Shown here: positions 1-9,022 of the stretch, one piece after another
Numbering within the stretch: the stretch's first letter is position 1
Layout: every line of letters starts with the position of its first letter
Made by a program: the position numbers and the translations under genes
The notes under the pieces: generated by a model
What the model saw: the letters and a program-made list of their open reading frames with translations, nothing else
Told to the model about the DNA's origin: nothing
The model's database searches: none
Assembly: GCA_005223045.1 (NCBI GenBank)
Contig: NJBM01000002.1
Coordinates: 186,001-250,000, forward strand
Origin: Planctomycetes bacterium B3_Pla
GTDB taxonomy: Bacteria; Planctomycetota; Phycisphaerae; Sedimentisphaerales; Anaerobacaceae
Direction: 5' to 3'
DNA length: 64,000 nucleotides

Positions 1-421
1 TGTAGTCGGTCAACTTTGTGTCATACAGACAGAAACCATCATGGTGTTTGACAAGGAAGATCAGATATTTCTGGCCGGCTCCTTTGGCAACCTTGATCCA
101 GTGTTCGGCGTCAAACTTGTCAGGCTTCCATCGTTTGTAGAGGTTGTCATAGACTTCGGCGGGTGTAGGCCCTTTACCGCCGCGCAGGCCCTCGCGACGT
201 CCCCAGGCCGGCTCACCGCGCGACCAGCCGATCTCCTTGCCGGTCAGGCTCACCGGCCCCCAGCACAGAAACATGCCGAAGCGCATATCCTGCCATGCTT
301 CGACGATTTGAGGTTTGGCCTTGAGAAGGCCCTTTCGTTCGGCATTTGTCAACTCGCCTGCCCTTGTGCTGCCAGTTGCCAGCATGAGAAGTACGAGTGT
401 CGGTATCCTCATGATATTCAT
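1..421 (-). CDS. Alpha-L-fucosidase (GH29), N-terminal part, runs off the left edge
   Basis: The first 140 codons of an exported glycoside hydrolase family 29 alpha-L-fucosidase, which releases terminal fucose from glycans; the rest lies beyond base 1. The start ATG at 421 gives a signal peptide (MNIMRIPTLVLLMLATGSTRAG) followed by family landmarks: FGMFLCWGP, a Glu-Ile-Gly-Trp-Ser-Arg-Gly segment and KHHDGF, all also present in the neighbouring gene. The gene begins 2 bp after the stop of the upstream GH29 gene (424-2127), so the two are tandem paralogues, probably co-transcribed. The usual HWG of the catalytic strand reads CWG here, a departure from the neighbour. Catalytic residues lie outside the window, so activity cannot be judged. 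Confidence 0.9.
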   Translation of the reverse strand, partial: MNIMRIPTLVLLMLATGSTRAGELTNAERKGLLKAKPQIVEAWQDMRFGMFLCWGPVSLTGKEIGWSRGEPAWGRREGLRGGKGPTPAEVYDNLYKRWKPDKFDAEHWIKVAKGAGQKYLIFLVKHHDGFCLYDTKLTDY

Positions 422-423
422 GG

Positions 424-2127
424 CTATTTACTTCCCTCTTTGGGCGCCATTAGTTGAAACTCCCAAATAGTCGGGCCATCGGTCGAGTCGAGAATGTTCA
501 AGCGCACTTGCCGTGCTGTGACCGGCTCGAATTCTTTCGAGTAGTCGGCCCCGATCTTTGTGCCATTGAGAAAAGTCTTCCATTGTGTGCCGCTTTTGTA
601 CTGCAACTCGAACTTCTGCACGCGGTCGTAAGCCTCGGCAATCTTTACTTGATTGAACGTCGTCGCTTTACCCAGGTCCACCTCGAGCCAGGCATGTTTC
701 GTGCCGGTGTCGGTGGCCCAGCGAGTGGCAGGGTCGTCATCCACGGCCTTGTCCGGGCCGTAGTGACGATTCTTCTGATACACGTTCGATGCGCGGATCT
801 TCTTCTCGAATGCCAGAGACGCCGACGGCAAACCAACGGGAGCAAGCTCGCCGGCCGGGCCGTCTAATTGTAGTTTGATGATCGTGTCGATTTCCTGCCG
901 GTAGGCCCTTGGGATGGAAATCTCGATGGCCTCGTCGGTCTGTTTTACGCTCGCCTCCCCGCCGGTCAGGACGGAACTGGCGACAATTTTCTTTGGGATC
1001 GCAGGCAGCGTCAATTGCTCGTCGGGCCAATTCAGGACGTGGATATAGACATCGTTGCCCTGGTGCGTGCTGGCGCCCCATGTGCCCGGTTTGAACGGAC
1101 CGCCGCGGGTGGAATAGATGCTCTGGCCGTACTTATTGAGCCAGGCGCCCATTTCTCTCAGTCGCTGCACTTGCCGGGATTCTATCCGCCCGTCCGGCAT
1201 GGGACCAACGTTGAACAGGAGGTTGCCGTCACCACCGACTGTCTTGACCAGGGTCTGGATGCACTGCTTGAATGATTTCATCCGGTCGTCGGGCTTCCAC
1301 GCCCACTGCCGGCAGATTGTCATGCAGGTCTCCCAGGGCCGGTCGTTCTGGAACTTGCCGATTCTCTGCTCGGGCGTATCGTGGTCGGCGGGCAGTCCGG
1401 CACGGTTGTTGATGATAACGTTAGGCTGAAGCTGCCGAATCATCTTGAAGAGGTTTTCCGAGTCCCAGTCCTTTGCCGAGCCGCCGAGACCGTCGAACCA
1501 TATTATGTCGATTTTGCCGTAGTTGGAGCATATCTCACGGAGTTGACTGTGCATAAACTTGATATAATTGGCGTGGTTTTCCGTTCGATAGTCCGGGTGA
1601 TACCAATCGACGGGCGAGTAATAGTAGCCCAGCTTCAAGCCGGCTTTGTGGCAGGCGTCGGCCAACTCCTTGACCACGTCGCGCTTGAAAGGCGAGTTAC
1701 TTATCTTATACTCGGTTACCTTGCTGTCGAACATCGAGAAGCCGTCGTGGTGCTTGCTGGTAAAGACCAGATACTTCATGCCGGCGTCTTTGGCAACCTG
1801 GATCCATTCGGCCGCATCGAACTTGACTGGATTGAATTGCTTGTAGAGATTATCGTAAACCTCGACGGGGATGGAGCCTTTGCCGGTCCGGCCCCGACGC
1901 TCGCCGCCGCGAGACCAGCCGATCTCCGTGCCCTTTAGACTGACAGGCCCCCAGTGGATAAACAGCCCGAATTTCATTTCGCGCCACGCCTGTATGTTCT
2001 GCTCGCCGGCGTTGAGATAATCATTCGTGCCTGCTTTGATCCGCCCTGCTGGAAGGGCGGACAGACAACACACTACAAAACACAGACTGATTGTGACCGA
2101 AAAGCTCCCTGATTTGTTCTTCAACAT
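424..2127 (-). CDS. Secreted alpha-L-fucosidase (GH29) with C-terminal discoidin (F5/8 type C) domain
   Basis: A 567-residue exported GH29 alpha-L-fucosidase, a retaining enzyme that removes alpha-linked L-fucose from polysaccharides or glycoproteins. Residues 1 to about 33 form a signal peptide (MLKNKSGSFSVTISLCFVVC...). The catalytic barrel spans about 40-350 with FIHWGP near 57, KHHDGF near 125 and IDIIWFDG, whose Asp near 212 fits the GH29 nucleophile position. The last ~125 residues resemble an F5/8 type C carbohydrate-binding domain (ATRWATDTG, AWLEVDLG, RQVRLNILD). The ATG at 2127 was preferred to an in-frame start at 2232 because a purine-rich AAAGGGTAAAG precedes it and the signal peptide then sits at the N-terminus. 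A GH29 paralogue follows 2 bp downstream. A nearby sulfatase and NagA suggest degradation of fucose-rich sulfated polymers (inference). Confidence 0.92.
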   Translation of the reverse strand: MLKNKSGSFSVTISLCFVVCCLSALPAGRIKAGTNDYLNAGEQNIQAWREMKFGLFIHWGPVSLKGTEIGWSRGGERRGRTGKGSIPVEVYDNLYKQFNPVKFDAAEWIQVAKDAGMKYLVFTSKHHDGFSMFDSKVTEYKISNSPFKRDVVKELADACHKAGLKLGYYYSPVDWYHPDYRTENHANYIKFMHSQLREICSNYGKIDIIWFDGLGGSAKDWDSENLFKMIRQLQPNVIINNRAGLPADHDTPEQRIGKFQNDRPWETCMTICRQWAWKPDDRMKSFKQCIQTLVKTVGGDGNLLFNVGPMPDGRIESRQVQRLREMGAWLNKYGQSIYSTRGGPFKPGTWGASTHQGNDVYIHVLNWPDEQLTLPAIPKKIVASSVLTGGEASVKQTDEAIEISIPRAYRQEIDTIIKLQLDGPAGELAPVGLPSASLAFEKKIRASNVYQKNRHYGPDKAVDDDPATRWATDTGTKHAWLEVDLGKATTFNQVKIAEAYDRVQKFELQYKSGTQWKTFLNGTKIGADYSKEFEPVTARQVRLNILDSTDGPTIWEFQLMAPKEGSK

Positions 2128-2235
2128 ATCTTTACCCTTTCCATTAGCACAACACACGTGTACGTACCGAGACAATATAACAGAAAGGTTTGGAAAGCGA
2201 AACTGACCGTTCATATTTTTGTCGCAGGACACACA

Positions 2236-2994
2236 TCACCCTTGCTTGACGATGCTGGAATGTGCCGCGTCGAACATTCGTATGCCGCCGGTGTCCAACT
2301 GGAGGATGAGGCCTTTTTCGGGGTCTATTCCGATGCAATTGCCGGCAAATTCCCGGCCGTCGTAGATGAGTCTCACCCTGTGGCCTAATTGAATGCTGAG
2401 GTTCCGCCATTGGTCTATCACCTTTTCGCTCGTTTGAGCTGCGACTTCAAGCCAGTGGTCTATTGAAGCAAGCAGCCTTCTCGCCAGCGAAATTCGGTCG
2501 GTAACGGACCGGCTCTCGATGTCGATGCTGGTTGCGATTGATTGCAGTTCGTCAGGGAAAGAGTCTGTCTTCTGGCGACAGTTTATGCCGATGCCGACGA
2601 TACAGATGCCGTTCGATTTGGATTCGAGCAGGATGCCGGCGACTTTTCTGCCGTTCAGCATGATGTCGTTGGGCCATTTAATTCTTGCCGGCTTGCCAAT
2701 AGCTTCAGCTATTGCTACCGCGCAGAGAAGTGAGAGTAGCTCAGCGGGCAGCTTGTTTTCGGTCAAAACGATCGAGCAAAGAATGCTGTCAGATCGGCTG
2801 CTGTACCACTTGTTGCCGGCTCGGCCTCTGCCTGCGGTCTGCTGCTCGGCGAAGATTGCCAGCCCATCGTTTGCCTTGTTCTTTGCATACTCGGCAGCGG
2901 CGTCATTGGTACTCGAAGTGCTGTCGTAAACGAGTATGTTCCTGCCGATTCGTTTGGTCTTGAGACCTGCGGTTATCTTATCTGGGTCGAGCAT
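2236..2994 (-). CDS. birA: Biotin--[acetyl-CoA-carboxylase] ligase
   Basis: A 252-residue cytoplasmic biotin protein ligase that activates biotin as biotinyl-AMP and transfers it to the lysine of biotin carboxyl carrier domains. The family signatures are visible: STSSTNDAA near the N-terminus, the biotin/ATP loop GRGRAGNKWYS, KWPNDIMLNGRKVAGIL and GIGINC, with a small C-terminal beta domain. It begins directly with the catalytic domain, so the N-terminal helix-turn-helix of the bifunctional E. coli repressor type is absent and it is a ligase only. It lies downstream of nadC on the same strand with a palindromic repeat between them, and about 108 bp upstream of the fucosidase gene. No good ribosome binding site is seen before its ATG. 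Confidence 0.95.
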   Translation of the reverse strand: MLDPDKITAGLKTKRIGRNILVYDSTSSTNDAAAEYAKNKANDGLAIFAEQQTAGRGRAGNKWYSSRSDSILCSIVLTENKLPAELLSLLCAVAIAEAIGKPARIKWPNDIMLNGRKVAGILLESKSNGICIVGIGINCRQKTDSFPDELQSIATSIDIESRSVTDRISLARRLLASIDHWLEVAAQTSEKVIDQWRNLSIQLGHRVRLIYDGREFAGNCIGIDPEKGLILQLDTGGIRMFDAAHSSIVKQG

Positions 2995-3033
2995 GAGAAC
3001 TGTAGAGATCGATAATCAAAATGTAAAATGCAC

Positions 3034-3113
3034 GTAGGGGCGACCCCGCGTGGTCGCCCTCAAGGCCCACGAGTCTTGTTCACCCCAGGGCGGCCACATA
3101 GGGCCGCCCCTAC
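3034..3113. repeat. Intergenic palindromic repeat (GTAGGGGCG type)
   Basis: An 80-bp imperfect palindrome between nadC and birA. The outer arms GTAGGGGCG (3034-3042) and CGCCCCTAC (3105-3113) are perfect complements, and inner GC-rich blocks (ACCCCGCGTGGTCGCC against GGGCGGCCACATAGGGCC) can extend the stem. Such repeats recur as short interspersed elements in many bacterial genomes. It could form a strong hairpin in the nadC-birA transcript and may act as an attenuator or stability element (inference). Confidence 0.75.
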
Positions 3114-3170
3114 AGCCATCATCGCCGAAGGCGATTCCACAATTCTGACATTTGATTTCTCCTTACCGGG

Positions 3171-4043
3171 TTATCTATCGAGTCCTATGTCAACGGCTTT
3201 CGCCGAGTGGGTAATGGCGCCGATGGCGATCCTGTCGATGCCGCACTGGGCTATCGCCGAAACATTGCTCAGCGTTATGTTGCCCGATGCTTCGAGCAGC
3301 GGTTTCTTGCCCTTGCCGCACATTTTGTCCCGCATCTCGACGGCGTGCTTCAACTGCCACTGGCCCATATTGTCGAGCAGCACTATGTCGATATCGGGAA
3401 TGTCCAGCACATAGTTAAGCTGGTCGTCAACGTGGTCAACTTCGACGGCGACGAATTTAACGCCTTTCAGTTTCCTGGCCTCGGCGATTATTTTTTGAAG
3501 TTTCGGCTGGAAGTTTCTGCCTAACTGCGCCAGATGATTGTCCTTGATCAGAACGCCGTCATAGAGTCCGAGCCGGTGATTGTGCCCGCCTCCGCAGCGG
3601 ACCGCGTACTTTTCGAGGATACGCCAGCCGGGCATTGTCTTGCGCGTATCGTAGATTCTTGCTTTCGTGCCCTGGATGGCCCGCACGTATTTGCTCGTCG
3701 TCGTCGCTATTCCGCTGAGTCGCTGCATGAAATTGAGCATGACCCTCTCGGCGCTTAGCATGGAGCGCAAAGGCCCCTCGATTGTCGCGAGCCTGCTCGC
3801 GACGTGGGCCGGCTCGCCGTCGTTTATGAGCACTTTCAGCTTGAGCCTCTCGTCATAGCACTTGAGAATCTCGGCGGCGACGTCCATCCCACAGACGACT
3901 ATTTCTTCACGCGAGATGATGTTTGCCCTGGCAACGGCGCCCTTCTTGAATAGAAGCTCGCTCGTCACATCGCCCTGTCCGAGGTCTTCGGCAATCGCCA
4001 TTTGGATAAGAGGCCGAATCTTTGCCAGATTAAGTTTTTTCAT
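3171..4043 (-). CDS. nadC: Nicotinate-nucleotide diphosphorylase (carboxylating)
   Basis: A 290-residue quinolinate phosphoribosyltransferase, which converts quinolinate and PRPP to nicotinate mononucleotide, CO2 and pyrophosphate in de novo NAD synthesis. Diagnostic segments include EDLGQGDVTSE at the N-terminus, NFMQRLSGIAT, IYDTRKTMPGWR, LEKYAVRCGGGHNHR, VLIKDNH and the C-terminal EASGNITLSNV phosphate-binding region. The start MKKLNLAKIR at 4043 is preferred to an upstream in-frame ATG because it follows AAAGGGAAATACAGCG and matches the usual family length. One arm of an inverted-repeat cassette (4059-4378) ends 16 bp upstream of the start codon, separating nadC from uvrB and probably replacing the native intergenic region. 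No nadA or nadB is visible in the window. Confidence 0.96.
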   Translation of the reverse strand: MKKLNLAKIRPLIQMAIAEDLGQGDVTSELLFKKGAVARANIISREEIVVCGMDVAAEILKCYDERLKLKVLINDGEPAHVASRLATIEGPLRSMLSAERVMLNFMQRLSGIATTTSKYVRAIQGTKARIYDTRKTMPGWRILEKYAVRCGGGHNHRLGLYDGVLIKDNHLAQLGRNFQPKLQKIIAEARKLKGVKFVAVEVDHVDDQLNYVLDIPDIDIVLLDNMGQWQLKHAVEMRDKMCGKGKKPLLEASGNITLSNVSAIAQCGIDRIAIGAITHSAKAVDIGLDR

Positions 4044-4058
4044 CGCTGTATTTCCCTT

Positions 4059-4378
4059 TAGCCACAAAAAGGCACAAAAAGAACAAAATTCTTAAGCATT
4101 CTCATAAATCTTTTCAAGATGACCGTTTCTATGATAGCAATGTATCTCAAAACTTGTCTCCCGAACGATGTCACACAATTGTTTTATATCTTCATCCTGC
4201 ATTTTAGCTCTTTATTCAACCGGCTGATATACACTTAAAATCACCCTATCAGCTTCCTATCTGTTGACGCGCCATTTCAATATATTTCTTTGCTGCTTCA
4301 AAATCTTCTCCAGTCCGAACAATGGCGTAAATAATCTCTTAATTTAATTTTTGTGTCTCTTGTGCCTTTTCGTGGCTA
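4059..4378 (-). mobile_element. Cassette A: inverted-repeat-bounded GxxExxY remnant between uvrB and nadC
   Basis: A 320-bp stretch bounded by imperfect inverted repeats. The left arm (4059-4090, top strand) reads TAGCCACAAAAAGGCACAAA and continues AAAGAACAAAATT. The right arm (4345-4378, bottom strand) reads TAGCCACGAAAAGGCACAAG and continues AGACACAAAAATT. The TAG of the right arm is the uvrB stop codon. Inside, in uvrB orientation, are a promoterless reading-frame remnant ending at 4249 (EIIYAIVRTGEDFEAAKKYI...) and the N-terminal part of a GxxExxY-family gene (4092-4202). No transposase is present, so movement would need help in trans. Its nature as a mobile cassette is inferred from the repeats and from the similar layout at 28439-28895. 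Confidence 0.6.
4092..4202 (-). pseudogene. Truncated GxxExxY-family gene (N-terminal fragment)
   Basis: A 36-codon reading frame, MQDEDIKQLCDIVRETSFEI then HCYHRNGHLEKIYENA, that matches the N-terminus of GxxExxY proteins, small relatives of the PD-(D/E)XK nuclease fold. The defining motif is GHLEKIY. Full-length members are about 125 residues, so the nuclease-like C-terminal half is missing, and the frame stops where the inverted-repeat arm of the cassette begins. It is therefore a relic left by internal deletion. A second, longer but frameshifted copy lies at 28475-28850. Confidence 0.65.
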
Positions 4379-6424
4379 TGATAAATTTTCATTCTTCTTA
4401 TGCTTTTTCGTTGCCAGGAATTCGCGTTTCTTCTTTTTTGAGCTGACCAGAACCAATTCCGGCAGGTCTTTTAGTTCTCGCAGTTGGTCCCGCAAAAAGG
4501 CGGCCCGCTCGAAGTCCAGGCCCTGGGCCGCATCGAGCATCTCTTTCTCGATCTTTGAGGCCAATTCGACCTTCTCATACTCGCCGGTGCCAAAGCGCAC
4601 CGCCTCACGGGCGGTCTGCCTGGCCTTTATCTGCTGGGTCAGTCCCGAACGGATTTCCTTCCTGATCGTCTCGGGGGTGATATTGTGCTCCTTGTTGTAT
4701 TCCAACTGGAGCTTACGGCGTCTGTCGGTTTCATCCATTGCGTTCCGCATCGAATTGGTCACCGTATCGGCGTACAGAAACACCGTAGCGTTGACGTTTC
4801 TTGCCGTTCTGCCGATTGTCTGTATCAGCGAAGTCTGGCTCCTGAGGAATCCTTCCTTGTCCGCATCGAGGATCGCGACGGCCGAGACTTCAGGCAAATC
4901 TAGACCCTCACGCAAAAGATTTACTCCGACCAGCACATCGAAATTACCGTGGCGTAGGTCCCGCAATATCTCAATTCTCTCCAGCGTGTCAATTTCGCTG
5001 TGCAGATACCGGCATTTGAAGCCTTTCTTAGTAATATAACCCGCGAGGTCTTCGGCCATTCTTTTCGTCAGGGTTGTAGCGAGCACCCTCTCTTTGGCTT
5101 TGACTCGTTTTTCGATTTCGCCCAGAAGGTGTGGAATCTGGTTGCCGGCGGGGTGTACGAAGATTTCGGGATCGATCAGCCCGGTCGGCCTGATAATTTG
5201 CTCGACGACCTCACCGTTGCACTTGTCCAACTCGAACGGCGCCGGCGTGGCGGAGACGAAGATGGCTTTCGCCCAGTTCTCCTGGAATTCCTCGAACCGC
5301 AAAGGCCTGTTATCCAGCGCACTGGGCAACCTGAAGCCATGCTCGATCAGGGTTGTCTTTCTGGCTCTGTCGCCGGCCCACATTGCGCGTATCTGGGGAA
5401 CCGTAGCGTGAGATTCGTCGATAAACAGAAGGAATTCCTCGGGGAAGTAGTCAATCAGCGTATAGGGTTTGGCCCCCGCCTGCAGGCCGGCCAAGTGTCT
5501 GGCGTAATTCTCGATTCCGCTGCAATAGCCTATCTCCTGCATCATTTCGATATCGTACATCGTTCGGGCCTGGAGCCGCTGGGCTTCGAGCAGTTTGCCT
5601 TCGCTCCGGAACCGGGCCAATCGTTCTTTTAGCTCGGCCTGTATGCTCTCGACCGCGGCGCCGATTCTGTCGCTCGGCATAATATAATGTTGAGCCGGGT
5701 ATATGAAGACCTGGTCTTCGATGGCGAGAGTCTCCGAGGATATCGGGTTTATATAGCTTATATGCTCTATTTCATCGCCGAAGAATTCGATGCGTATCGC
5801 AAAGGATTCGTAAGAAGGATGCAACTCAACCACGTCGCCGCGGACCCTGAACGTTCCTCGCTGAAAGTCGATGTCGTTTCTGGTGTACTGGATGTCGGCT
5901 AATCTGCCCAGGAGGTCGTTTCTGTCGCAGTGGTCACCGGTGCGAATGCCCACAACACTGGCCTTATAATCCTCGGGCGAGCCAAGGCCGAAAATGCACG
6001 AGACCGATGCGACAATAATGCAGTCGTTCCTTGTTGAAAGGCTAGTGGTCGTCGAAAGGCGAAGCCGGTCAAGGTCGCTGTTTTTCGATGCGTCTTTTTC
6101 TATGTATATATCCCGCTGGGGGATATATGCTTCAGGCTGATAGTAGTCGTAATAGCTGACAAAATACTCGACCGCATTCTCGGGGAAAAGCTCCTTAAAC
6201 TCCTCATAGAGCTGAGCGGCCAACGTCTTATTATGGGAGATAATAAGCGCCGGCAAGTTCTGCTGAGCGATGACGTTAGCCATCGTGAACGTCTTGCCGC
6301 TGCCGGTAACACCCATCAGTGTCTGGAATTTGTTGCCGCTACGCAGCCCGGCTACGAGCCGCTCAATAGCCTGAGGTTGATCGCCCGCGGGTTTAAAGTC
6401 ATTGTTTAGATTAAACGCACTCAT
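4376..6424 (-). CDS. uvrB: Excinuclease ABC subunit B
   Basis: A 682-residue UvrB, the damage-verifying helicase-like subunit of nucleotide excision repair that takes DNA from UvrA and recruits UvrC. Visible features are Walker A GVTGSGKT near residue 40, the beta-hairpin region [15 protein letters not shown] written here as [15 protein letters not shown], the DESH box ([11 protein letters not shown]), helicase motif [11 protein letters not shown] and a C-terminal UVR motif ([20 protein letters not shown]). The last ~18 residues ([18 protein letters not shown]) are an unusual basic tail. The underlying DNA at 4396-4414 resembles the adjacent cassette arm, and the stop codon TAG is the first three bases of that arm. 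This suggests that repeat sequence rewrote the 3' end of the gene. No uvrA or uvrC is present. Confidence 0.97.
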   Translation of the reverse strand: MSAFNLNNDFKPAGDQPQAIERLVAGLRSGNKFQTLMGVTGSGKTFTMANVIAQQNLPALIISHNKTLAAQLYEEFKELFPENAVEYFVSYYDYYQPEAYIPQRDIYIEKDASKNSDLDRLRLSTTTSLSTRNDCIIVASVSCIFGLGSPEDYKASVVGIRTGDHCDRNDLLGRLADIQYTRNDIDFQRGTFRVRGDVVELHPSYESFAIRIEFFGDEIEHISYINPISSETLAIEDQVFIYPAQHYIMPSDRIGAAVESIQAELKERLARFRSEGKLLEAQRLQARTMYDIEMMQEIGYCSGIENYARHLAGLQAGAKPYTLIDYFPEEFLLFIDESHATVPQIRAMWAGDRARKTTLIEHGFRLPSALDNRPLRFEEFQENWAKAIFVSATPAPFELDKCNGEVVEQIIRPTGLIDPEIFVHPAGNQIPHLLGEIEKRVKAKERVLATTLTKRMAEDLAGYITKKGFKCRYLHSEIDTLERIEILRDLRHGNFDVLVGVNLLREGLDLPEVSAVAILDADKEGFLRSQTSLIQTIGRTARNVNATVFLYADTVTNSMRNAMDETDRRRKLQLEYNKEHNITPETIRKEIRSGLTQQIKARQTAREAVRFGTGEYEKVELASKIEKEMLDAAQGLDFERAAFLRDQLRELKDLPELVLVSSKKKKREFLATKKHKKNENLS

Positions 6425-6533
6425 CTTCAGTTGTTATTCTAACCTCGGATTGCATAAATTTCACGCGAAAAGTCGCGCACAGCCTGCATGGAGCAGCAAT
6501 CTGGACAGGATCGACGCCGCGGACGTTTTTCTG

Positions 6534-7313
6534 TCAGACGGCATTCGGATAGACTATCGCAGCCAGGAGCGATTTTCCGTATTTCCGCCAGAGGGCTTCG
6601 GCATCGAGTTGCGAGTCGGCCCGGAGCATCTCGAATGTTATGATTGGGATGCCTAATGTGACGCCGGCGTATGAGCCGAGCGAGCCGGGCCTGGCGCCCA
6701 GCTTCTTCACCGGCAGACTGCAATATTGACCCATGCGGTTGGCCAGCGGTTGGCCCGGGCCGTCATAGTCGATGCAGGCAAGAGGCTGATGAATGCTGAC
6801 AATGCGGTTCGGCTTGTATTCCAGGATGATCTGCCGGATTACGCGGGCCTCCGGCTCGGAAAGCGCCCTTGGTCCGGACTGTTTAGTATTGAGACGGTTG
6901 GCCGCCTCGAAATTGCGATTCAGATCCACACCGTGGGCGTTATAGCGACTGTTATAGACCATACCGTCAGGATTAGACGTTCGCAGGAGCACTACTCTTC
7001 GCCCATCCAGTATCTCGGGGTGCTGCCGGAGATACGTCGCCATGCGTCGGACAAGAGGTGTGCCGGCAGGCTCATTGCCGTGAATTGTCGCCATGATGAA
7101 GGTCACATCGGGGCCTGTACCGAACACGAGGCAGGTAATCGGCCGGCGCTGAACCGATCTACCGATAATGCGATATCTCGCCGGAAGTACAACTCTCGCC
7201 GATTGAGGCACATCAACCAACTCCGGGAAGTTGACAGGCACGTAGCAGCCTGCAAGAGTCAAAATAGTCAACAAAGCACAAGCTGCCGAGGCAATGGACC
7301 ATTTCTTAGTCAT
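6534..7313 (-). CDS. M14-family zinc carboxypeptidase-like lipoprotein (MpaA-like)
   Basis: A 259-residue predicted lipoprotein: MTKKWSIASAACALLTILTLAGC carries a type II signal with a LAGC lipobox. The mature part is an M14 metallocarboxypeptidase domain of the murein-peptide amidase (MpaA) kind, with zinc ligands in TIHGNEPAGTP (His and Glu), a substrate-binding NPDGM...HGVDLNRNFE block, a third zinc-ligand His in SIHQPLACIDYDGPG and the likely general-base Glu in ITFEML. A plausible role is trimming gamma-D-Glu-diaminopimelate bonds of cell-wall peptides in the periplasm; the exact substrate is inferred. The ATG at 7313 is preferred to upstream in-frame starts because it opens the lipoprotein signal and follows AAGGAAAC. 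The gene diverges from purD across about 300 bp without recognisable genes. Confidence 0.85.
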   Translation of the reverse strand: MTKKWSIASAACALLTILTLAGCYVPVNFPELVDVPQSARVVLPARYRIIGRSVQRRPITCLVFGTGPDVTFIMATIHGNEPAGTPLVRRMATYLRQHPEILDGRRVVLLRTSNPDGMVYNSRYNAHGVDLNRNFEAANRLNTKQSGPRALSEPEARVIRQIILEYKPNRIVSIHQPLACIDYDGPGQPLANRMGQYCSLPVKKLGARPGSLGSYAGVTLGIPIITFEMLRADSQLDAEALWRKYGKSLLAAIVYPNAV

Positions 7314-7612
7314 ATTAAGTTTCCTTACTTGTGTTCGTCTTTCCGTAAAGGATACGAATACAAGAGCATTATAGACTCTTGCCGCTACGATTAAAGGCAA
7401 AAATTCACAGATACAAACACAATACCAGCTCCTTGAGTTCTCGCAATCCCCCAGTTGCGGATGTACGACTGTTCCGGCATCTTCGCAGCATTGTTTCCCG
7501 GCAGCCAAAAAAGCTTGAGCAAGACTGTCTGCTTTGATAGACTATTGGGTATCGTTTAGATTCCCGCTTACGTGAGAACAACAAGGAAACAGACTCTGAT
7601 TCGAGGTTACAG

Positions 7613-8881
7613 ATGAACGTACTGTTAGTCGGCAGCGGCGGACGCGAGCATGCCATCGCGTGGAAACTGGCCCAATCGAAGGACCTGGCCAAACTCTACA
7701 TAGCGCCGGGCAATCCCGGCACAGCCCAATGCGGCGAGAATGTTCCAATCGGCACGGATGACAGTGGCAAACTCCTGGAGTTCGCCCGGCAAAACAACGT
7801 AGGGCTTGTTGTGGTCGGACCGGAAGACCCCCTCGCAGCGGGTCTGGTAGATGCCTTCGAGTCTGCCGGCATCAAGGCATTCGGGCCGAGCGCCAAGGCC
7901 GCACAGCTCGAGGCCGACAAAGCATTCGCAAAGCAACTGATGCGTTCCAGCAGTATTTCTACTGCTGAGGGCAGAACATTCGACAGATACGAAGATGCCA
8001 AGGCATATATTGCAAGCAGAGACGAACCGGTGGTCGTCAAGGCGGCGGGTCTTGCAAAGGGAAAGGGCGTTTACGTCTGCGACGATCCCTCCGATGGAAT
8101 CTTAGCCGCCGAAAAAGTGATGTGCGACAGGATATTCGGTTCGGCCGGCGATACAATTGTCGTTGAGGACAAGCTGCTCGGCGAAGAGGCCTCGATACTC
8201 GCTTTTGTGGACGGGCGGAACATTTACGTAATGGAGTCGTCGCAGGACCACAAACCTATCGGCGAAGGTGATACAGGACCCAACACCGGCGGAATGGGCG
8301 CTTACAGTCCCGCGCCCGTGGTTACGGAAGAATTGATGGACCAGATCACGCGAGAGGTTCTTGTGCCGATGGTTGACGGCATGAACCGCAACGGCACGCC
8401 GTACAAGGGTATGTTATATGCCGGGATCATGGTTACTGCCGGCGGACCGAGAGTGCTGGAATTCAACGTTCGCTTCGGCGATCCAGAGACCCAGCCGATT
8501 CTTATGAGGCTCAAAAGCGATTTGTTGGAGGTAATGTTAGCGGTCTGTGACGGGACGCTGGATCAGGTTACTCTCGAATGGGACCCGCGGCCGGCGGTTT
8601 GCGTGGTCATGGCATCCGGCGGTTATCCGGACGATTACGAGAAGGGCAAAGAGATAACCGGCCTGAAGGAAGCCGAGGAGCTTGATGATGTGATCGTTTT
8701 CCATGCCGGAACCAAAGAGCAGGACGGGAACATTCTCACCAATGGCGGAAGAGTGCTGGGAGTTACCGCGCTGGGAGAGACAATCGCCGATGCGAAGACA
8801 AGGGCATATCAGGCCGTCGATATAATAGGATTCGAGGGGGCCTATTGCCGCCGGGATATTGCAAACAAGGCGATCAGGTAA
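7613..8881 (+). CDS. purD: Phosphoribosylamine--glycine ligase
   Basis: A 422-residue GAR synthetase, the second step of de novo purine synthesis, joining glycine to phosphoribosylamine with ATP. The sequence opens with MNVLLVGSGGREHAIAWKLA and has the ATP-grasp features of the family: VVKAAGLAKGKGVYV, VVEDKLLGEEASILAFVDG, PIGEGDTGPNTGGMGAYSP and LEFNVRFGDPETQ. The length is normal. The start ATG follows GAGG at good spacing. No other pur genes are nearby, so it stands alone, divergent from the carboxypeptidase gene and followed after 141 bp by the AsmA-like gene. Confidence 0.97.
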   Translation: MNVLLVGSGGREHAIAWKLAQSKDLAKLYIAPGNPGTAQCGENVPIGTDDSGKLLEFARQNNVGLVVVGPEDPLAAGLVDAFESAGIKAFGPSAKAAQLEADKAFAKQLMRSSSISTAEGRTFDRYEDAKAYIASRDEPVVVKAAGLAKGKGVYVCDDPSDGILAAEKVMCDRIFGSAGDTIVVEDKLLGEEASILAFVDGRNIYVMESSQDHKPIGEGDTGPNTGGMGAYSPAPVVTEELMDQITREVLVPMVDGMNRNGTPYKGMLYAGIMVTAGGPRVLEFNVRFGDPETQPILMRLKSDLLEVMLAVCDGTLDQVTLEWDPRPAVCVVMASGGYPDDYEKGKEITGLKEAEELDDVIVFHAGTKEQDGNILTNGGRVLGVTALGETIADAKTRAYQAVDIIGFEGAYCRRDIANKAIR

Positions 8882-9022
8882 ATTGACGGCCGATAAATGA
8901 CGATAAGAGATTACGGAGTATAGTTCGTACCGAACTCCGGCACGATTTGTTCCGTATAACGTACCTCGACAACTGGAAGTTAATAGACCAAAAAGACGAA
9001 TCGAAGCCCGTCCGTACCTTCA

